A stretch of DNA of 64,000 bases from Thermomucor indicae-seudaticae (Eukaryota > Mucoromycota > Mucoromycetes > Mucorales > Lichtheimiaceae): the NCBI GenBank assembly GCA_000787465.1, contig JSYX01000006.1:62001-126000 (forward strand), read 5' to 3'. Under the pieces are notes generated by a model. That model saw only the letters and a program-made list of their open reading frames with translations, was not told where the DNA came from and made no database searches. Shown here piece by piece: positions 12,772-23,387 of this stretch. Both the position numbers and the translations under genes were made by a program. Positions within the stretch are counted from its first letter, which is position 1. Each line of letters opens with the position of its first letter.

Positions 12772-15746
12772 CTACCAGCCTCGTGGCCAGTCTACAGACA
12801 GCCATCCTTGCTGATCTATCCAGCGCTCCATTTCCTGCATGACTTTGGTTGCATAAGTGTGTCTGGGAGGAGCGTATTGCCATTCGGGTAACGTCATAGT
12901 GGGCGGCGTCCAGGACATTCGACTTGATGGCGTCATTTGACCGCTGCTAATGTAGCCCGAATCATCGTAGCTGCTACTAGTATCACTTGAGGCGTCTGAG
13001 GATGCGGCAAAAGTGTAACAGTATTGTTCATTGGGGGTATCGAGAGTGAAATGAGTGCTGTGGCGTTCGAATACCACGGAACTTCGCTTCAGCGTTCGTG
13101 AGCATACGCTACTAAGTCGTCGAAGGGCTTTGATGGAAGCACTACTGGTACTAGCGCTGATGATTTTCGGTTCAAGCCGGATGGCGGCTGCTTTAGGTAC
13201 AGTGGCAATGCAGGACTGGAAGGAAGGGATGGCGGGTGGTTGCTCCGGCACCGAGCCCGGTAGCTCGTGGCGTAGTTGGTTCAGTATCACATGCCGCGTG
13301 CGGGTGTCAGTGGCTTTAGAAACAAGCGATTCGATACGATTAAAGTGCTGTTGGAAGCTAGTCAGAAGGGATTCGAGTGTGATGTGTATCTCTCTAACGA
13401 AGAGAAAGCGAGTCAGCATCCGAGAGAGAGAAAGTGAAAAGGAAGACCTTTTCCTTACAGTGCAAGTTGGTATCGGTCATCCAAGAGGGACTTGTCGTCG
13501 ACGGAGGACCGATGAAGGACTGCATATGAACTTAGCTTACACGTCATACATGATCTACTGCTAATATTACCGTCGTTTTGCCAAGCGATTCGGCACATCT
13601 TGCCATCGCATGCGTCGTTCTCGTTACGCCATCGTACGGCACGGAACGACCAAAGAGGTCGTATACGCCAATACAGGCATTGCAGAAAGAACATGCGTAC
13701 ACCTTCGTGCCAATGTAGCAGCAGATTTTCAAACAGCGCGGGTTGCAGCAGGACTTGTTTGCAGAGGTATCCAAGGCATTCTGGTCGCATAGTCAAGAAC
13801 TCAAAATGGGTATAAATAAACGCCAGCGCACGCAGCTGTACAGTTGCATTGTCGACTTTGGACAGCAATAGATGCAGTGCGTGTAGCAAAAATGGGATAT
13901 CGAGTAGAGGCATCTGGTGTTTTCTAAAGAGAATAGGTAAGTCCTCCATATTCAGGCTAGGAAAGGCTCAGGTAATATTACTTTTGCAAGTCAATCAAGA
14001 CGTGTTCGAGAAAGTCAAGTAGGCCTTGCAATGGGGAAGTGAGACTATGCGCAAGAGCGTATTTCGGCTGGATCTTTTTTGCTTACAGAATACGCTGGGA
14101 GCATTGGTCCCGCAGATACTCTTGACGATAGCGCGAATCCAAGTATTGATCGTGTCTTGAAAGAACCAATGACTGGTGTCACTCTCGACAGCGCACCACG
14201 TAAAACAATAGGCGTATCGACGGGTGGCCAGTTCCAGGTGTTTTGGTTTACCTGTGTTGTCAGTAGGCGGACCGGTTGAGGATGCATGTCGCACAGGAGT
14301 GGCAGTTGCAGTCGTCGTAATAAGCGGATCCGTCAAAGGACGACTGTTGTACTGAAGTAGGTCAATGACTTGATCTGCCAGATAGGCGGCCAAATGCAGG
14401 TATCCAGGGGCCAGGGCAAGGATCGTGTTCCGCTGTTGTACTGAAAGTGGATGCTGCTGATCTGCCGTAGCGGCTACAATGTATCCTTTTAGATGACTGT
14501 GGTATCGTTGATAGAACAAGACAAATAATGCACGATCGCCTGTCTGCCATCTGAGACAAGGACTTAATGATTCCGGCTACCGAGTTGAAAGCGGTCTGTC
14601 TCCGTATTTACCTTTTTAACCATCGTTCAGCATGTAAAGGGAAATCGGACGACGCTGTTGGTTCCAAGGGATGCAGCCAGTGGCTGGGCAGAACGGAGAA
14701 GAGCCGCTCTTTAAAAAACTGTTGCAGACTACAAACAACAAGAATGTGTAAGTAGTCGATACATCTTCTTGGTTGGGACTTTGGTTTTTTCACCTTGCGT
14801 CGTCGTCTGTGGTAATCAGTTCGGCTCGCATTCGCCGCATCGTACGAGGTTGCACAGGTAACGCAGCCAGTAGCCACGATGCCAAACCGGGCAGTTTGAA
14901 AAAGCAGAGTGCTGCAGCATTGTTATGCTGAGTCGATCCGTTCTGTGGCACAACAGCTTTTTTTAGGTTTTACCTAGAATATGTGCGCAAAAGATGACAG
15001 CGCCTGGTTCCGGATTCGCTTGGTTGGTCTTGTCGATAGCGTAACAAAGGGTAGTCTTGAGTAACCGATGATATTCTTGCTGTGTTGCCTTGTCAGTCGT
15101 TGCTGACGTTGCATGATGTGCGTCGATCGCTTGCGGCCGCGTGGATTGGTCTGTAGGTGAAAAAAATCCGGGTGAATGGATGCCAATTTAAGCTCTTATC
15201 AGTATACTATGTTATACCGTAACGCCGTAGTTCGTGTCTACATACAGCCATGTCGTCAGCTTATCTCGGCTCGTATCGGCGGCGTTTTCTAAAGAAATGA
15301 ATACCTCGAAATGATATCAATGATGCATTCGTGAAAGACTGTTTGGTCTGCATTTCGCAGGTACTGAGCCGTGTCCAGCAACGCTTGCCACCTAACAAAA
15401 TTTTAGCACCAAAGCTTATTGCTTGCTGGGCCGGGTAATTACCATGCCAATAAAGTTCCCGTCAATCGTTTTCGTAACTCAGTTGCTGACAGCTCTAATA
15501 TCGAGCTCTTCTTTTTCGTTGGCAACAATCGCTTGGTCGGAAATGGATGATTGGCTGGGGATACGGGAGAACGCAACCATGGCGACAACGTTTGCTCCAC
15601 AATTTGGGATCGTCGTCGAGGGTTTTTGTGGAACCTGGAAGACAACGATGAACAGGCTGCAGTAAAGATGCTCCAATCTGTTATTACTTTTCGAGATATT
15701 TTGACAAGAATCGATATTGATCGGCGACAGATTCGATGCTGGACAT
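12772..15746 (-). CDS. DUF1765 (UPF0592) family protein
   Basis: Multi-exon gene. The 5' end is resolved: exon 15688-15746 (MSSIESVADQYRFLSKYLEK), exon 15443-15634 (RRRSQIVEQTLSPWLRS ... LRKRLTGTLLAW) and exon 15305-15391 (WQALLDTAQYLRNADQTVF). Later parts include LQTNPRGRKRSTHIM (about 15150), SLQQFFKERLFSVLPSHWLH (about 14720), YHSHLKGYIVAATADQQHPL (about 14500), LLDFLEHVLIDLQK (about 14000), LFENLLLHWHEGVRMFFLQC (about 13700) and a Ser-rich tail ending SVDWPRGW. The pattern TLxPxLRS ... WWxALL ... HWxxxVRxxFxxxLxWR is what I know from fungal DUF1765 proteins (S. pombe C7D4.03c), annotated as membrane proteins of unknown function. Several middle junctions were not fixed, so the exact product length is open. 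Confidence 0.72.
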
Positions 15747-16742
15747 GAAAAAAAATGTTGGGAATGAAAGGAAGAAGAATGCATTTCGATGAAGGACGAT
15801 AAAGATATCGGGGAAAGAATTCGCATACACGTTATCTTGCTCAGCGTAAACAGAAGAGTAAGAGATCTTTGTGTCCAATCAGACGTTATAGGGGCTGAAA
15901 GGACAACTTGGCACAATTCCTCCCCCCCCCCCTCCCTTTGTTCTTTTTGGCATCCAAATTCGCCCAGGATTTCATCATTATCGGGTACTTTGGGGCTTAT
16001 CTGGACGGCTTAGCATATAATTCGACTACCTTTTTGAAGCAAAATGGCGTTGTTATTGTGCCGTTTCAGGTTTCGAAACCTGATAAAGATCCTTGGCATC
16101 TGATAAAGAGCTGTAGAAAGACCAGGAACGTAAATGGTCCACAAGAAGCTCGTCTCTTGTCACTGCGGACGGCTTTGACTATAGTCGTCCATACAGACAA
16201 TGCCCTTGTACACGTGCAAACGTTAATGGACATATTCGATCCGTGTGGGAGAAGAAGGGGACTGTTAACAGAAGCCTTTCAAGTTGTATTAGGGAGGTCA
16301 TGTCGTCGGCTTAGACGTAGAGCGGCCGCTAAAGCTAAAGTTAAAGGGTCGTACAGTCAACATAGACCACATCATCGAGCAAGTCACTCGGTTTCAACTT
16401 TCCGTGGCGCAACTTCGTGGCACAAGTGGCTAAAACAAATGTCACGACTTTGAGGAACTCTGCAGGATCGGGAGCGGTCTCCATTATCAATGAACGTGTG
16501 GATTGATAAGGAGGAGAAAACAGTTTCTTCACGCTGCGTGAAGAAGGCGTGTACAGTTAACGACATTTAAAAGAATAAGACTGCCTTGCCGTCGCGCATT
16601 AAGACGCGTGTCCTGTAATACGTTCTTCTGAAGTAAGAGAAAATACGTATAAGGCAAACTGGGTTTATGTACAGAGAGCTGTTTTTCTGTATGATATGTA
16701 CAATGGACTGGAAAAAGAGCGTTATAGATGAAAGGGTATATA
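15747..16742. other. Intergenic, no clear gene
   Basis: Roughly 1 kb between the DUF1765 start and the bZIP stop. Contains a run of 13 C at about 15920-15932 and a plus-strand frame at 15908-16453 of 181 codons, whose start is not an ATG and whose product (Arg-rich, RRLRRRAAAKAKVKG) I do not recognise. I do not support it as a gene. Confidence 0.5.
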
Positions 16743-17330
16743 TCACGTCTCGCACTTGTTCATCAAGGCTTTGTGTGCCACAGCCAGCTGTGCCTCCAGA
16801 TCAAGAACCTGGGCCTGCTTCGTCTTCTCCTTCTCCCTGGCCGCATCGCGTTCAGATTCCAAGACCGCTATTTTCAACCGCAACTGTTCGTTTTCCTGTT
16901 CCAGCTCTTGAACTCGGCGCTCCAAAGCCTGCATTTTCAGCGCCTTACGTAGCCGTGACCGGCGAGCCGCATCCGTATTGCGTTGTCGCTTGATAGCTAG
17001 TTCGTCCGGAGCGTCGTTGCTTCTCGGCCTTTTCCCGATCGGAATCCTCGTTGCAGTCATTGTGGCCATGGCATGTTGCAACTGAGCTAACGATTGAATG
17101 AGTGACACCATGGCCGGCTGAAACGCCTGCTGAGGTAGGTCCTTTGGTTTCGGTGGTGCTGCTTGGGTGTTGTCGACCGGTTCGACTTTGACGACTGGCT
17201 CTGACTCGCCCTTGTCCCGGTATGGCAAGATACCGGAAGCCCGTAAATCGTTTTCAAGCCATTCATCCAGCGAATTGGCGTCCAGTTTAATCTTTATATT
17301 ATCTTCTTCTCCGGAGCAAGGTTTCGACAT
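16743..17330 (-). CDS. GCN4/CpcA-like bZIP transcription factor
   Basis: Single exon, 195 aa, from ATG at 17330 (MSKPCSGEEDN) to TGA at 16743. The C-terminal third holds a classic basic region, AIKRQRNTDAARRSRLRK, with the N..AA..SR DNA-contact pattern of Gcn4 (Gcn4: NTEAARRSRARK). A coiled leucine zipper follows, with leucines in ALERRVQELEQENEQLRLK and on to VLESE. The N-terminal half is acidic and Pro/Gln-rich (DANSLDEWLENDL), as expected for an activation region. Gcn4 and CpcA bind TGACTCA-type sites and drive amino-acid biosynthesis genes under starvation. The leader upstream carries three ATG-initiated short ORFs (listed separately), the arrangement used for translational control of GCN4. 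Identity as the true orthologue is inference from the basic region. Confidence 0.88.
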   Translation of the reverse strand: MSKPCSGEEDNIKIKLDANSLDEWLENDLRASGILPYRDKGESEPVVKVEPVDNTQAAPPKPKDLPQQAFQPAMVSLIQSLAQLQHAMATMTATRIPIGKRPRSNDAPDELAIKRQRNTDAARRSRLRKALKMQALERRVQELEQENEQLRLKIAVLESERDAAREKEKTKQAQVLDLEAQLAVAHKALMNKCET

Positions 17331-17340
17331 GATGATAGCA

Positions 17341-17521
17341 TCAATGGGACAAAAAGAAATCAAAGAAGTAGAGCTTGGAAATCAAGAAGAGCGCATACAA
17401 AAAATCTGAAGCTGTTATCTTATTGGCCATAACTTGCGCTATATCACGATGATAACAAGATCTAATCTCCGACAACAAGAGAGAGGGAGGAGAAAGAAAA
17501 CCAAAGCGTGATCTGCGTCAT
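17341..17521 (-). promoter_or_regulatory. uORF cluster upstream of the bZIP gene
   Basis: Three short ATG-stop frames on the same strand: 17521-17462 (19 codons plus TAG), 17430-17341 (29 codons plus TGA) and, nested in another frame, 17396-17382 (MRSS, TGA). The longest ends 10 nt before the bZIP ATG. They could gate reinitiation as in GCN4, provided the transcript starts upstream of 17521, which the sequence alone does not show. Confidence 0.5.
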
Positions 17522-17613
17522 GTACTGGATTATGAAGGGTTCTTCACTCTGCTCAAGTCCTTTCTTCGCGTCGATGGAAGAACTATGTTCGCCGTAATAG
17601 ACAAAATAACCGA

Positions 17614-18150
17614 TTATTCTAGTTCCAAAGGATTCACTGCCTTTGTCTTCTTTATTACTGCTTTTTCAATTCGATCTAGAATACACTGGTATGTAATTTC
17701 CAAGCGCTGCGGATAATGCACGCGCATCGCAAGAGCTGGGAACGAAGCGCTAGTATTTGGTTTGCCAGATTGACGATGTCTGCCGGGACGGAGCCCGTGA
17801 CAGTTGCCGGCCACACTGGATTTCCATTAGTTATATGTTCCATAATATAGTCGTGCGCAATCGCAGCGGTCTTTTTCTTCTTAAACTCCTAAAGCAGACT
17901 GTTAGTTAGGTTAAAGCAAGCTGCCATTGATATACTTGCCGGAAAAGCTTGAAGAAGTCTGGATATGCAATAACTGGTTATGCGACTTCCAAAGTTCTCG
18001 ACAATGTGTGCTGCATATGAAACAGATACTGTATCGTAGGCTGATGACAATGAGGCGCTGTATCCTTTGAAGCCTTGAATCGAATACGTGATGCTAGGGT
18101 ATTGAACAGCGAAAACATGCCAGTAATTCTGTACGCTGGCGGGGAATTTG
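17614..18150 (-). pseudogene. Fragment resembling N-terminal region of a Fanzor/TnpB-like protein
   Basis: Minus-strand blocks read SYAAHIVENFGSRITSYCIS (about 18020-17960), FKKKKTAAIAHDYIMEHITN then GNPVWPATVTG (about 17890-17790) and, after a change of frame near 17750, LAMRVHYPQRLEITYQCILD up to NPLELE and a stop at 17614. The run HIVENFxSRxxxYxxxRL and the later helical blocks resemble the N-terminal part of multicopy OrfB/Fanzor-type proteins of Mucorales as I remember them. No RuvC core or zinc ribbon follows, because the next sequence is the bZIP leader. I read it as a truncated, frame-broken remnant. The match is from memory and could be wrong. Confidence 0.35.
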
Positions 18151-18179
18151 AGGTTGCTGTTGCTGATTTCCTTTCCACG

Positions 18180-18262
18180 AGTTCAGTCGAGTCAAATTTG
18201 CCCTCAGTCGAACTCGACTCGAGTCGTGGTAACCTTAGCATGGATGTTCGAGTCGAGTCAAG
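18180..18262. repeat. Clustered (T)CGAGTC direct and inverted repeats
   Basis: AGTCGAGTC at 18185, a near-perfect palindrome AACTCGACTCGAGTCG at 18211-18226, and TTCGAGTCGAGTCAAG at 18247-18262. The heptamer CGAGTCG and its complement recur within 80 bp. No gene overlaps with confidence. Confidence 0.5.
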
Positions 18263-19331
18263 TGGTGAACCCTATTTGGGACGAACAGACTGCATTCCTT
18301 GCAAGTTTTATTCCTATGCCCAGCTCGTCCGCAATCGCTACAGACCATTGTGTACGAACATGGTCAGAAAAGTTTATGCATAGAGCTCGTGTTGATGAAT
18401 ACCTTGTCGCTTGCTAGTTTCTTCTTGTTGCTTCTGAAGCATTCGTAAAGCCTTTTTGTAAAAGATAAAGAGTATCGGTGCACAGAGATATATCCCTTGC
18501 GAGAGAAGTAAGGCAGAGAGTAACCACTTTTGCTTGGGTGAAAAGGAAAGGCTTTTTTCAATTCTCACTTGTATTTTGATCTTATTTTAGTGTTTCAGTT
18601 TTAGCTACGAGTGTTATCCTTGCTTATTGGCTTGTGCGTTCGTTCTGTTTATCTTGATTTTTGCCTTTATTGCACCGTTTATCGCATGTCTGTCGATCAA
18701 CTCCTCAGGTTTGGTGAGGCTTCCCAGCGGCTTAATCTGGTATTCGGAGCAGTTATCGGCAGTTTCCACAGCTTCGTCGACACTTTATGTTGGCCATGGA
18801 TACTCCTGGTGGTACTCAACAGCAGCAGGTTCCTTCCATGTTTAGCGCGAATCCTGTTCTGTTCCTGTATGACTTCATAAGCTTCAAATGATGTATGTCA
18901 GCTTGATCGATGCAGCCAAGGTTTGGTTTATGGAGGATATCACTTACTATGCCGTTTGATGATCGAACCGATGATTGCTTCATCCACAAGTTTAGAACAA
19001 ATACGTCATTGATACATGGCAAAACAGATACTTTCTGGTATAGAAGAGCAGAGATATGCTCAATATATCTGTGCTCGATATATCAATATTTCGATACATC
19101 GTCAAACGCGGTTTACAAAAAATGTAAGTATGAAAATGTCGGTAATTTGATGTATCGGTCGCCTCTTAACTGAAGCTCAGAGCGCGACACCGGCCGTGAG
19201 CTTCCAAGATATCGTTATATCCAATGGGCGTACGCCTACGAAAAAACAAATCTGTGATTGCAGAGGTCGATCGGTTTATGGAGAATATCGATTATCAAAT
19301 TGTGGTGTCTGAGACATTGCACTGATCAGAT
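18263..19331. other. Intergenic, no clear gene
   Basis: About 1 kb. A short frame from ATG near 18789 (MLAMDTPGGTQQQQVPSMFS, stopping near 18890) looks like a possible first exon by composition, but I find nothing convincing to join it to. AT-rich, with ATATCNATAT-like steps near 19050-19090. Confidence 0.4.
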
Positions 19332-20353
19332 TTACATTAATTGCGTCATGTAATGCGTTATTATGCGATAGATACGTTTGAGCATCTCAATTTGACTGCT
19401 ACTTTCATGGTTTGGTAAGCCATCATCGGGTATATCATCGAGACATCCGTTGTCCGTAACCAGTAAGTCTGTTGTGAGCTCCGTTTTGCATCCAAAAGGC
19501 TCTTCCCACACCTTTCTGGCATGCACCGTTAAGTATCGGCAAGTTTCACCCAAGAGTGCAAGTATTTGTGACATGCGATCTTTTCTAAGTTATCGTATCA
19601 GCAAAAATGACGTGTGCAGTTGTATTTTTTTGTCTAATGACTTACTGGAGGTATACGTATATTTTGTCTGTATAAGGGTTCTCGGTAGCTTCTTTGGTTA
19701 GAAGTAACCGGAGCAAGTCAACAACGACAATGATGCAAGGCGGCTGTCCATCGCGTTCTGTTTGTATCCACGACAAAATATCAGTTCCTGACTGTTTTGG
19801 CAAATGTTCTCGAATGTGTAAAGAGCATAGAACGGCTCTTAAGTGATGAATGTTCTCAACGTAACTATGGAGGGCCAATGGTCAGGGACAAGGAACGGCA
19901 GCGCAACACGGACAAGAAACAACTTTTGTCTAACCAGATCCGGATTAACTCCAGCCATATCCTTTGTTCCGGTGCTGAATCTTCTGCGAGCTTCAACTCG
20001 AAAGCGGAATCAAATGATGTCTTGTCGTGCGTAAAGACAAGCGCCCAGGGCCTCATTGTGTATGACGCGTGTATGCCATACTTTTCAAAGACTTCATTCA
20101 CTCGCGCGGTCTTTTGCTGCAATTGCAGCGCAACGAAATCGATCACCGTCCTACAGAGAACTGATCAATCACGGAATGAAATGCAGCAACCCATGGCGAT
20201 CTCGTCTTTACTTTGCATTTTCGTCAGCATTAGTTCCCATACGCAGGAAGCTTCGTGTCCCAACCATGTCCTCAACTTGAAAGCATATTCGAGGACCTTG
20301 TTGGCTACTCCGACCGGTTTTCTGCAAATGATCTTGAGAAGCAGTAGTGGCAA
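19332..20353 (-). CDS. Multi-exon gene of unknown function
   Basis: Reading from the 3' side: exon 19332-19584 (GETCRYLTVHARKVWEEPFG ... YRIITHYMTQLM, TAA), intron 19585-19645 with GTAAGT donor, exon 19646-19864 (YVENIHHLRAVLCSLHIREH, DILSWIQTERDGQPPCIIVV), intron 19865-19934, then exon 19935 to about 20141 (TVIDFVALQLQQKTARVNEV, MRPWALVFTHDKTSFDSAFE). A further intron with GTAAAG donor leads to a 5' exon (KPVGVANKVLEYAFKLRTWL, ASCVWELMLTKMQ). With these introns the frame stays open for about 300 codons, so it is probably a real gene. The start codon was not found; it may lie above 20353. Mixed helical composition, no signal peptide, no motif I can name. Sits in the gene-poor 17.5-26.6 kb stretch. 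Confidence 0.5.
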
Positions 20354-20745
20354 CCTTTTCTATTTCATAAAGGAAAGTGTTTTGGGCATCAACTCAATAG
20401 TTTGGAACTATCCTTGACAAGTTATAGCCATATAAGACTGCAGTCAACAAGGCCACCCGCGAAAAGACCGTTGGCGGCCAGAAGCGTCGACGAAATCCGT
20501 ATAGGCGGGTTATACTAGCCATTTAAAACACCAGCAAAATACAGTATCTGGTCGAGAAACTGAACTTAGCACCCACCGTTCCTTTTCATCAACTGCCAAA
20601 CCAACGAAATCGGCCAAAGACGCATTTATTTATTCCACCGATAGGCTTACTTCCGTGGTAATTTACGTCGTTGACTTTTCAGAACTTTGTTTATTGGGAA
20701 TTTTTTCCATCTCTTCTCTTGCTTACGACACACCACACTTTTAAC

Positions 20746-21338
20746 ATGAAGAGGGCCTTTGTAGTGTTCTTGGTGTATCTTGTTATCATTTTTGGTAAGA
20801 GAGAAAGGTCTAAGCTTTCATGCAAAACAAGTTTGTTTGATGGGGGAACACAGTTCACGGAGCATCCGTCGACGTATTGTCCAAGTCTGAACGTCGTCAG
20901 CTATGCAGCGCTACCAAAGAATTTTGCAAATCTGCATGCAACAGCAGCACTGATCCAACCGTAGCGTGCAACGACATCAATCTCGTCTGGAACTGCAACT
21001 GCCTTCGGAAAGAGAACTCGTCGCTTGCGCTTTTCCCCATTCCTGACAAGATGTGCCATATGGATTTGCAACTCTGCCAGGCTAGCTGTCGCCTTCTGAA
21101 TAACCATGCTGATCTAGGGAAGACATGCCATCTTCAATGTACCGGATCCTTTCCCTGTGGAACACCAAAAGCACCCATTTACAATGGCACTGAGTATTTA
21201 CGGATGACTGCGGACCATCGCTATCCTCGTCAGCGGCACCGGACTTCCTCAGGGGCCACTATCCTCAAGGTTCCGTTTACAACTGTCATCGCTTTATGGT
21301 CCGCCGTTAACCTTTTGAATGTCATGTACTCCTTTTAA
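20746..21338 (+). CDS. Small secreted Cys-rich protein, probable GPI anchor
   Basis: Two exons, 20746-20794 and 20854-21338, 177 aa. The intron (GTAAGA..ACAG) joins MKRAFVVFLVYLVIIF to VHGASVDVLSKSERRQLC, completing a signal peptide with likely cleavage after HGA or GAS. The mature part has about twelve cysteines in a spaced pattern: LCSATKEFCKSACN, VACNDINLVWNCNC, MCHMDLQLCQASC, TCHLQCTGSFPCG. An Asn-x-Ser/Thr site occurs at YNGTEY. The C-terminus is a Ser/Arg stretch followed by a hydrophobic tail (VIALWSAVNLLNVMYSF), as in GPI-anchor signals. The layout resembles fungal Cys-rich cell-surface proteins (DUF7707-like C..C...CxCxC pattern), but I do not assign a family with confidence. Probably cell wall or membrane bound. 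Confidence 0.7.
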
Positions 21339-21689
21339 GCATTTGTTGATCATAAAACATATTTTTATACGTGCTATGGGTTTCTCAGCTTGTCTCAAGG
21401 AATTTACAGTGGTAACGGAGGTGTCCAATGTTCCGGATCCAAATGAGAGACAGTCTGCAAACTCTATGTCACTCCAAGTACGAGCCTATATCCATTGTAT
21501 TTCTTGTTAAAGTACGCTCGGATACAACAAAGACGTTGAGTCTCTTTTGCTCCAAAAGCGAGAGTGTGATTTACAAATAAAAGACTTTTCTATTACTTGG
21601 TATTCAATCTATAGTTTTTCTAACAGTTAAAGTCTATCCAGGCACCAGTAATCATGATGGTTGCGGACGGAGGCAGGTTGTGGCTTCCT

Positions 21690-22104
21690 TCTCACTACGG
21701 GAAAAGCTGATCTATTTTCCCTAAATCTCACTGGTTTCCCCAAAATCATGTTTTCAGGGAAAAAGTCGGGGAAACTCCTGCTTTCTGCGCTACTTTTCAC
21801 TGTTTTCTGGAGTAGGGACGAATCCCTACTTTTCACTGAAATGGAATTGGCTACAAATTTTGCTCTCACAGCCTATATAGAACTTTTGAGCGTAATATAT
21901 GATGCGTAAACGTTGCAAAAGTGTCTTCTATGTATGTTAATGGCAAGAAAGCCAGACATCAGTGGAATTAGGGAACCTCCGGGAGAGGTAGAGACGACTT
22001 GCACTGAAGGCACCACTATACCCTACTTTTCCATGAAAACATGAATTTTAGGGAAAACTAGTGAAATTCAGGGGAAAATATAACTAGCTTTTTCCGTAGT
22101 GTCT
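21690..22104. mobile_element. CACTA-type MITE with TCT target duplication
   Basis: Element 21693-22101 (409 bp) starts CACTACGGGAAAAGCT and ends AGCTTTTTCCGTAGTG. Terminal inverted repeats extend inward about 80 bp with scattered changes (both arms carry ATTTTCCC, CACTxGTTTxCCC, AAATxCATGTTTTCA and GGAAAA in order). The flanks are TCT at 21690-21692 and TCT at 22102-22104, a 3-bp duplication as made by CACTA/EnSpm (CMC) transposases. No transposase is encoded, so it is non-autonomous. The interior carries an additional small inverted pair (GTAGGGA..TCCCTAC near 21815-21832). Confidence 0.85.
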
Positions 22105-23387
22105 GCCTGTTTCATTGCTATATATAATGAAGATTTTTCAAAAGGCGTATCGGGGCGCTTGCACTGGACTCAGATGACGAGAACATAAACAACAGCAGAA
22201 GCGACTGGGCACCGTCCGCTCGAGCTTGGCTTCGTTTGTTCCCATGTACGAATATCGAATAGACCGCTCGTGACAAAACCCGGATGCGCAAGCCCATTGA
22301 AATCGACGTAAATGTACGGTCAAGTATTCGCCGTGGCCCTCAGCTCCAGCAACCGACAGTGCAAAATATCGGGTGTGCTGTCGACGAGAACAGGTGATCC
22401 TGTTTGATAAGTTTAAGTGCACCGTCAGAGGCAGCAATGGAGCCGTCCGTGTTCTACCTGTGGGCGATGAAAAACACCAAAGCCCAAGATGGTACAGTGG
22501 CTGATAAGAGTAAGCACGGACATCGTCACCGTGAAAACAATGCCTTTCTAACAATACATAGTGGATCAACTTGACACAGCACAGTTTAAATAAAGCTTGA
22601 TTTAGTGGAGCTTAAGAGTCGAGTCGCGTACAAGTCCAAGATAATCAGCTTATATTATTGTAAATCTCTTTTGTTATTTGCATTGCTCTACATGAGCTGT
22701 AATAATAAGAAACGATCAGTCATGACATTGAACTCATACATCTCTTTATACTTTGGACCACCTTGTGTCACTGCTAAGAGAAAAAGTCTCTCTCACCGAG
22801 GCGAGAACCGGACGATCTGTCCTCTGGATTCCTTTGCAGTTGATAACTTCCAGAGCTAGCAGAAGAACCGGCCCGCGTGACAAAACTGTAAGTTTTATCA
22901 CTGCTTGATTTATCAGGCAGGCTGATACGGGCCAGAGATTAGGCCGACAATTCAACGGGATTATTCTTCGCCTTTGGCCCAGAACAGCCAAGGACAGTGT
23001 CTTGCCAAGCGATATATCGCCGGTCCCATTTCTTGGTGCCGTCAGACCTAACAGAAAGTGTATAGATGTCAGAATTTTGTATGGTTGCACAAATACTTCC
23101 ACCCCTAATTTTGTTGCTCCACTTTTTTATGCTTGCATGAAAAGCCATTCGGGAAGTTCGGATGTGATTAATTATTTAAGTTGATACAATAACACGAAGC
23201 CCCCTCTCGATATCTGGTAGAAATATGACCCAACTTACCATCGATATAATTCAGATATTATGTATCTGACTGTGCACAGGCTATACCAGTAAAGGAACTT
23301 TGGTATTAAAGTTCTCACCATTGTTCACTAGTATGGTTTGTTTTGCTTACACATTGAAAACTGATTCTTTCGTTTTTGATAGGCCAA
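22105..23387. other. Intergenic, no clear gene
   Basis: About 1.3 kb. A minus-strand frame at 22138-22569 of 143 codons is rich in Cys, Arg and His with no recognisable pattern and is not supported. Otherwise AT-rich spacer. Confidence 0.5.

Noticed and set aside
15908..16453. 181-codon plus-strand frame after a poly-C run
   Set aside because: Start is not an ATG, Arg-rich without a pattern, no splice signals or homology I can point to.
22138..22569. 143-codon minus-strand frame
   Set aside because: Composition unlike coding sequence here, no motif and no splice partners.
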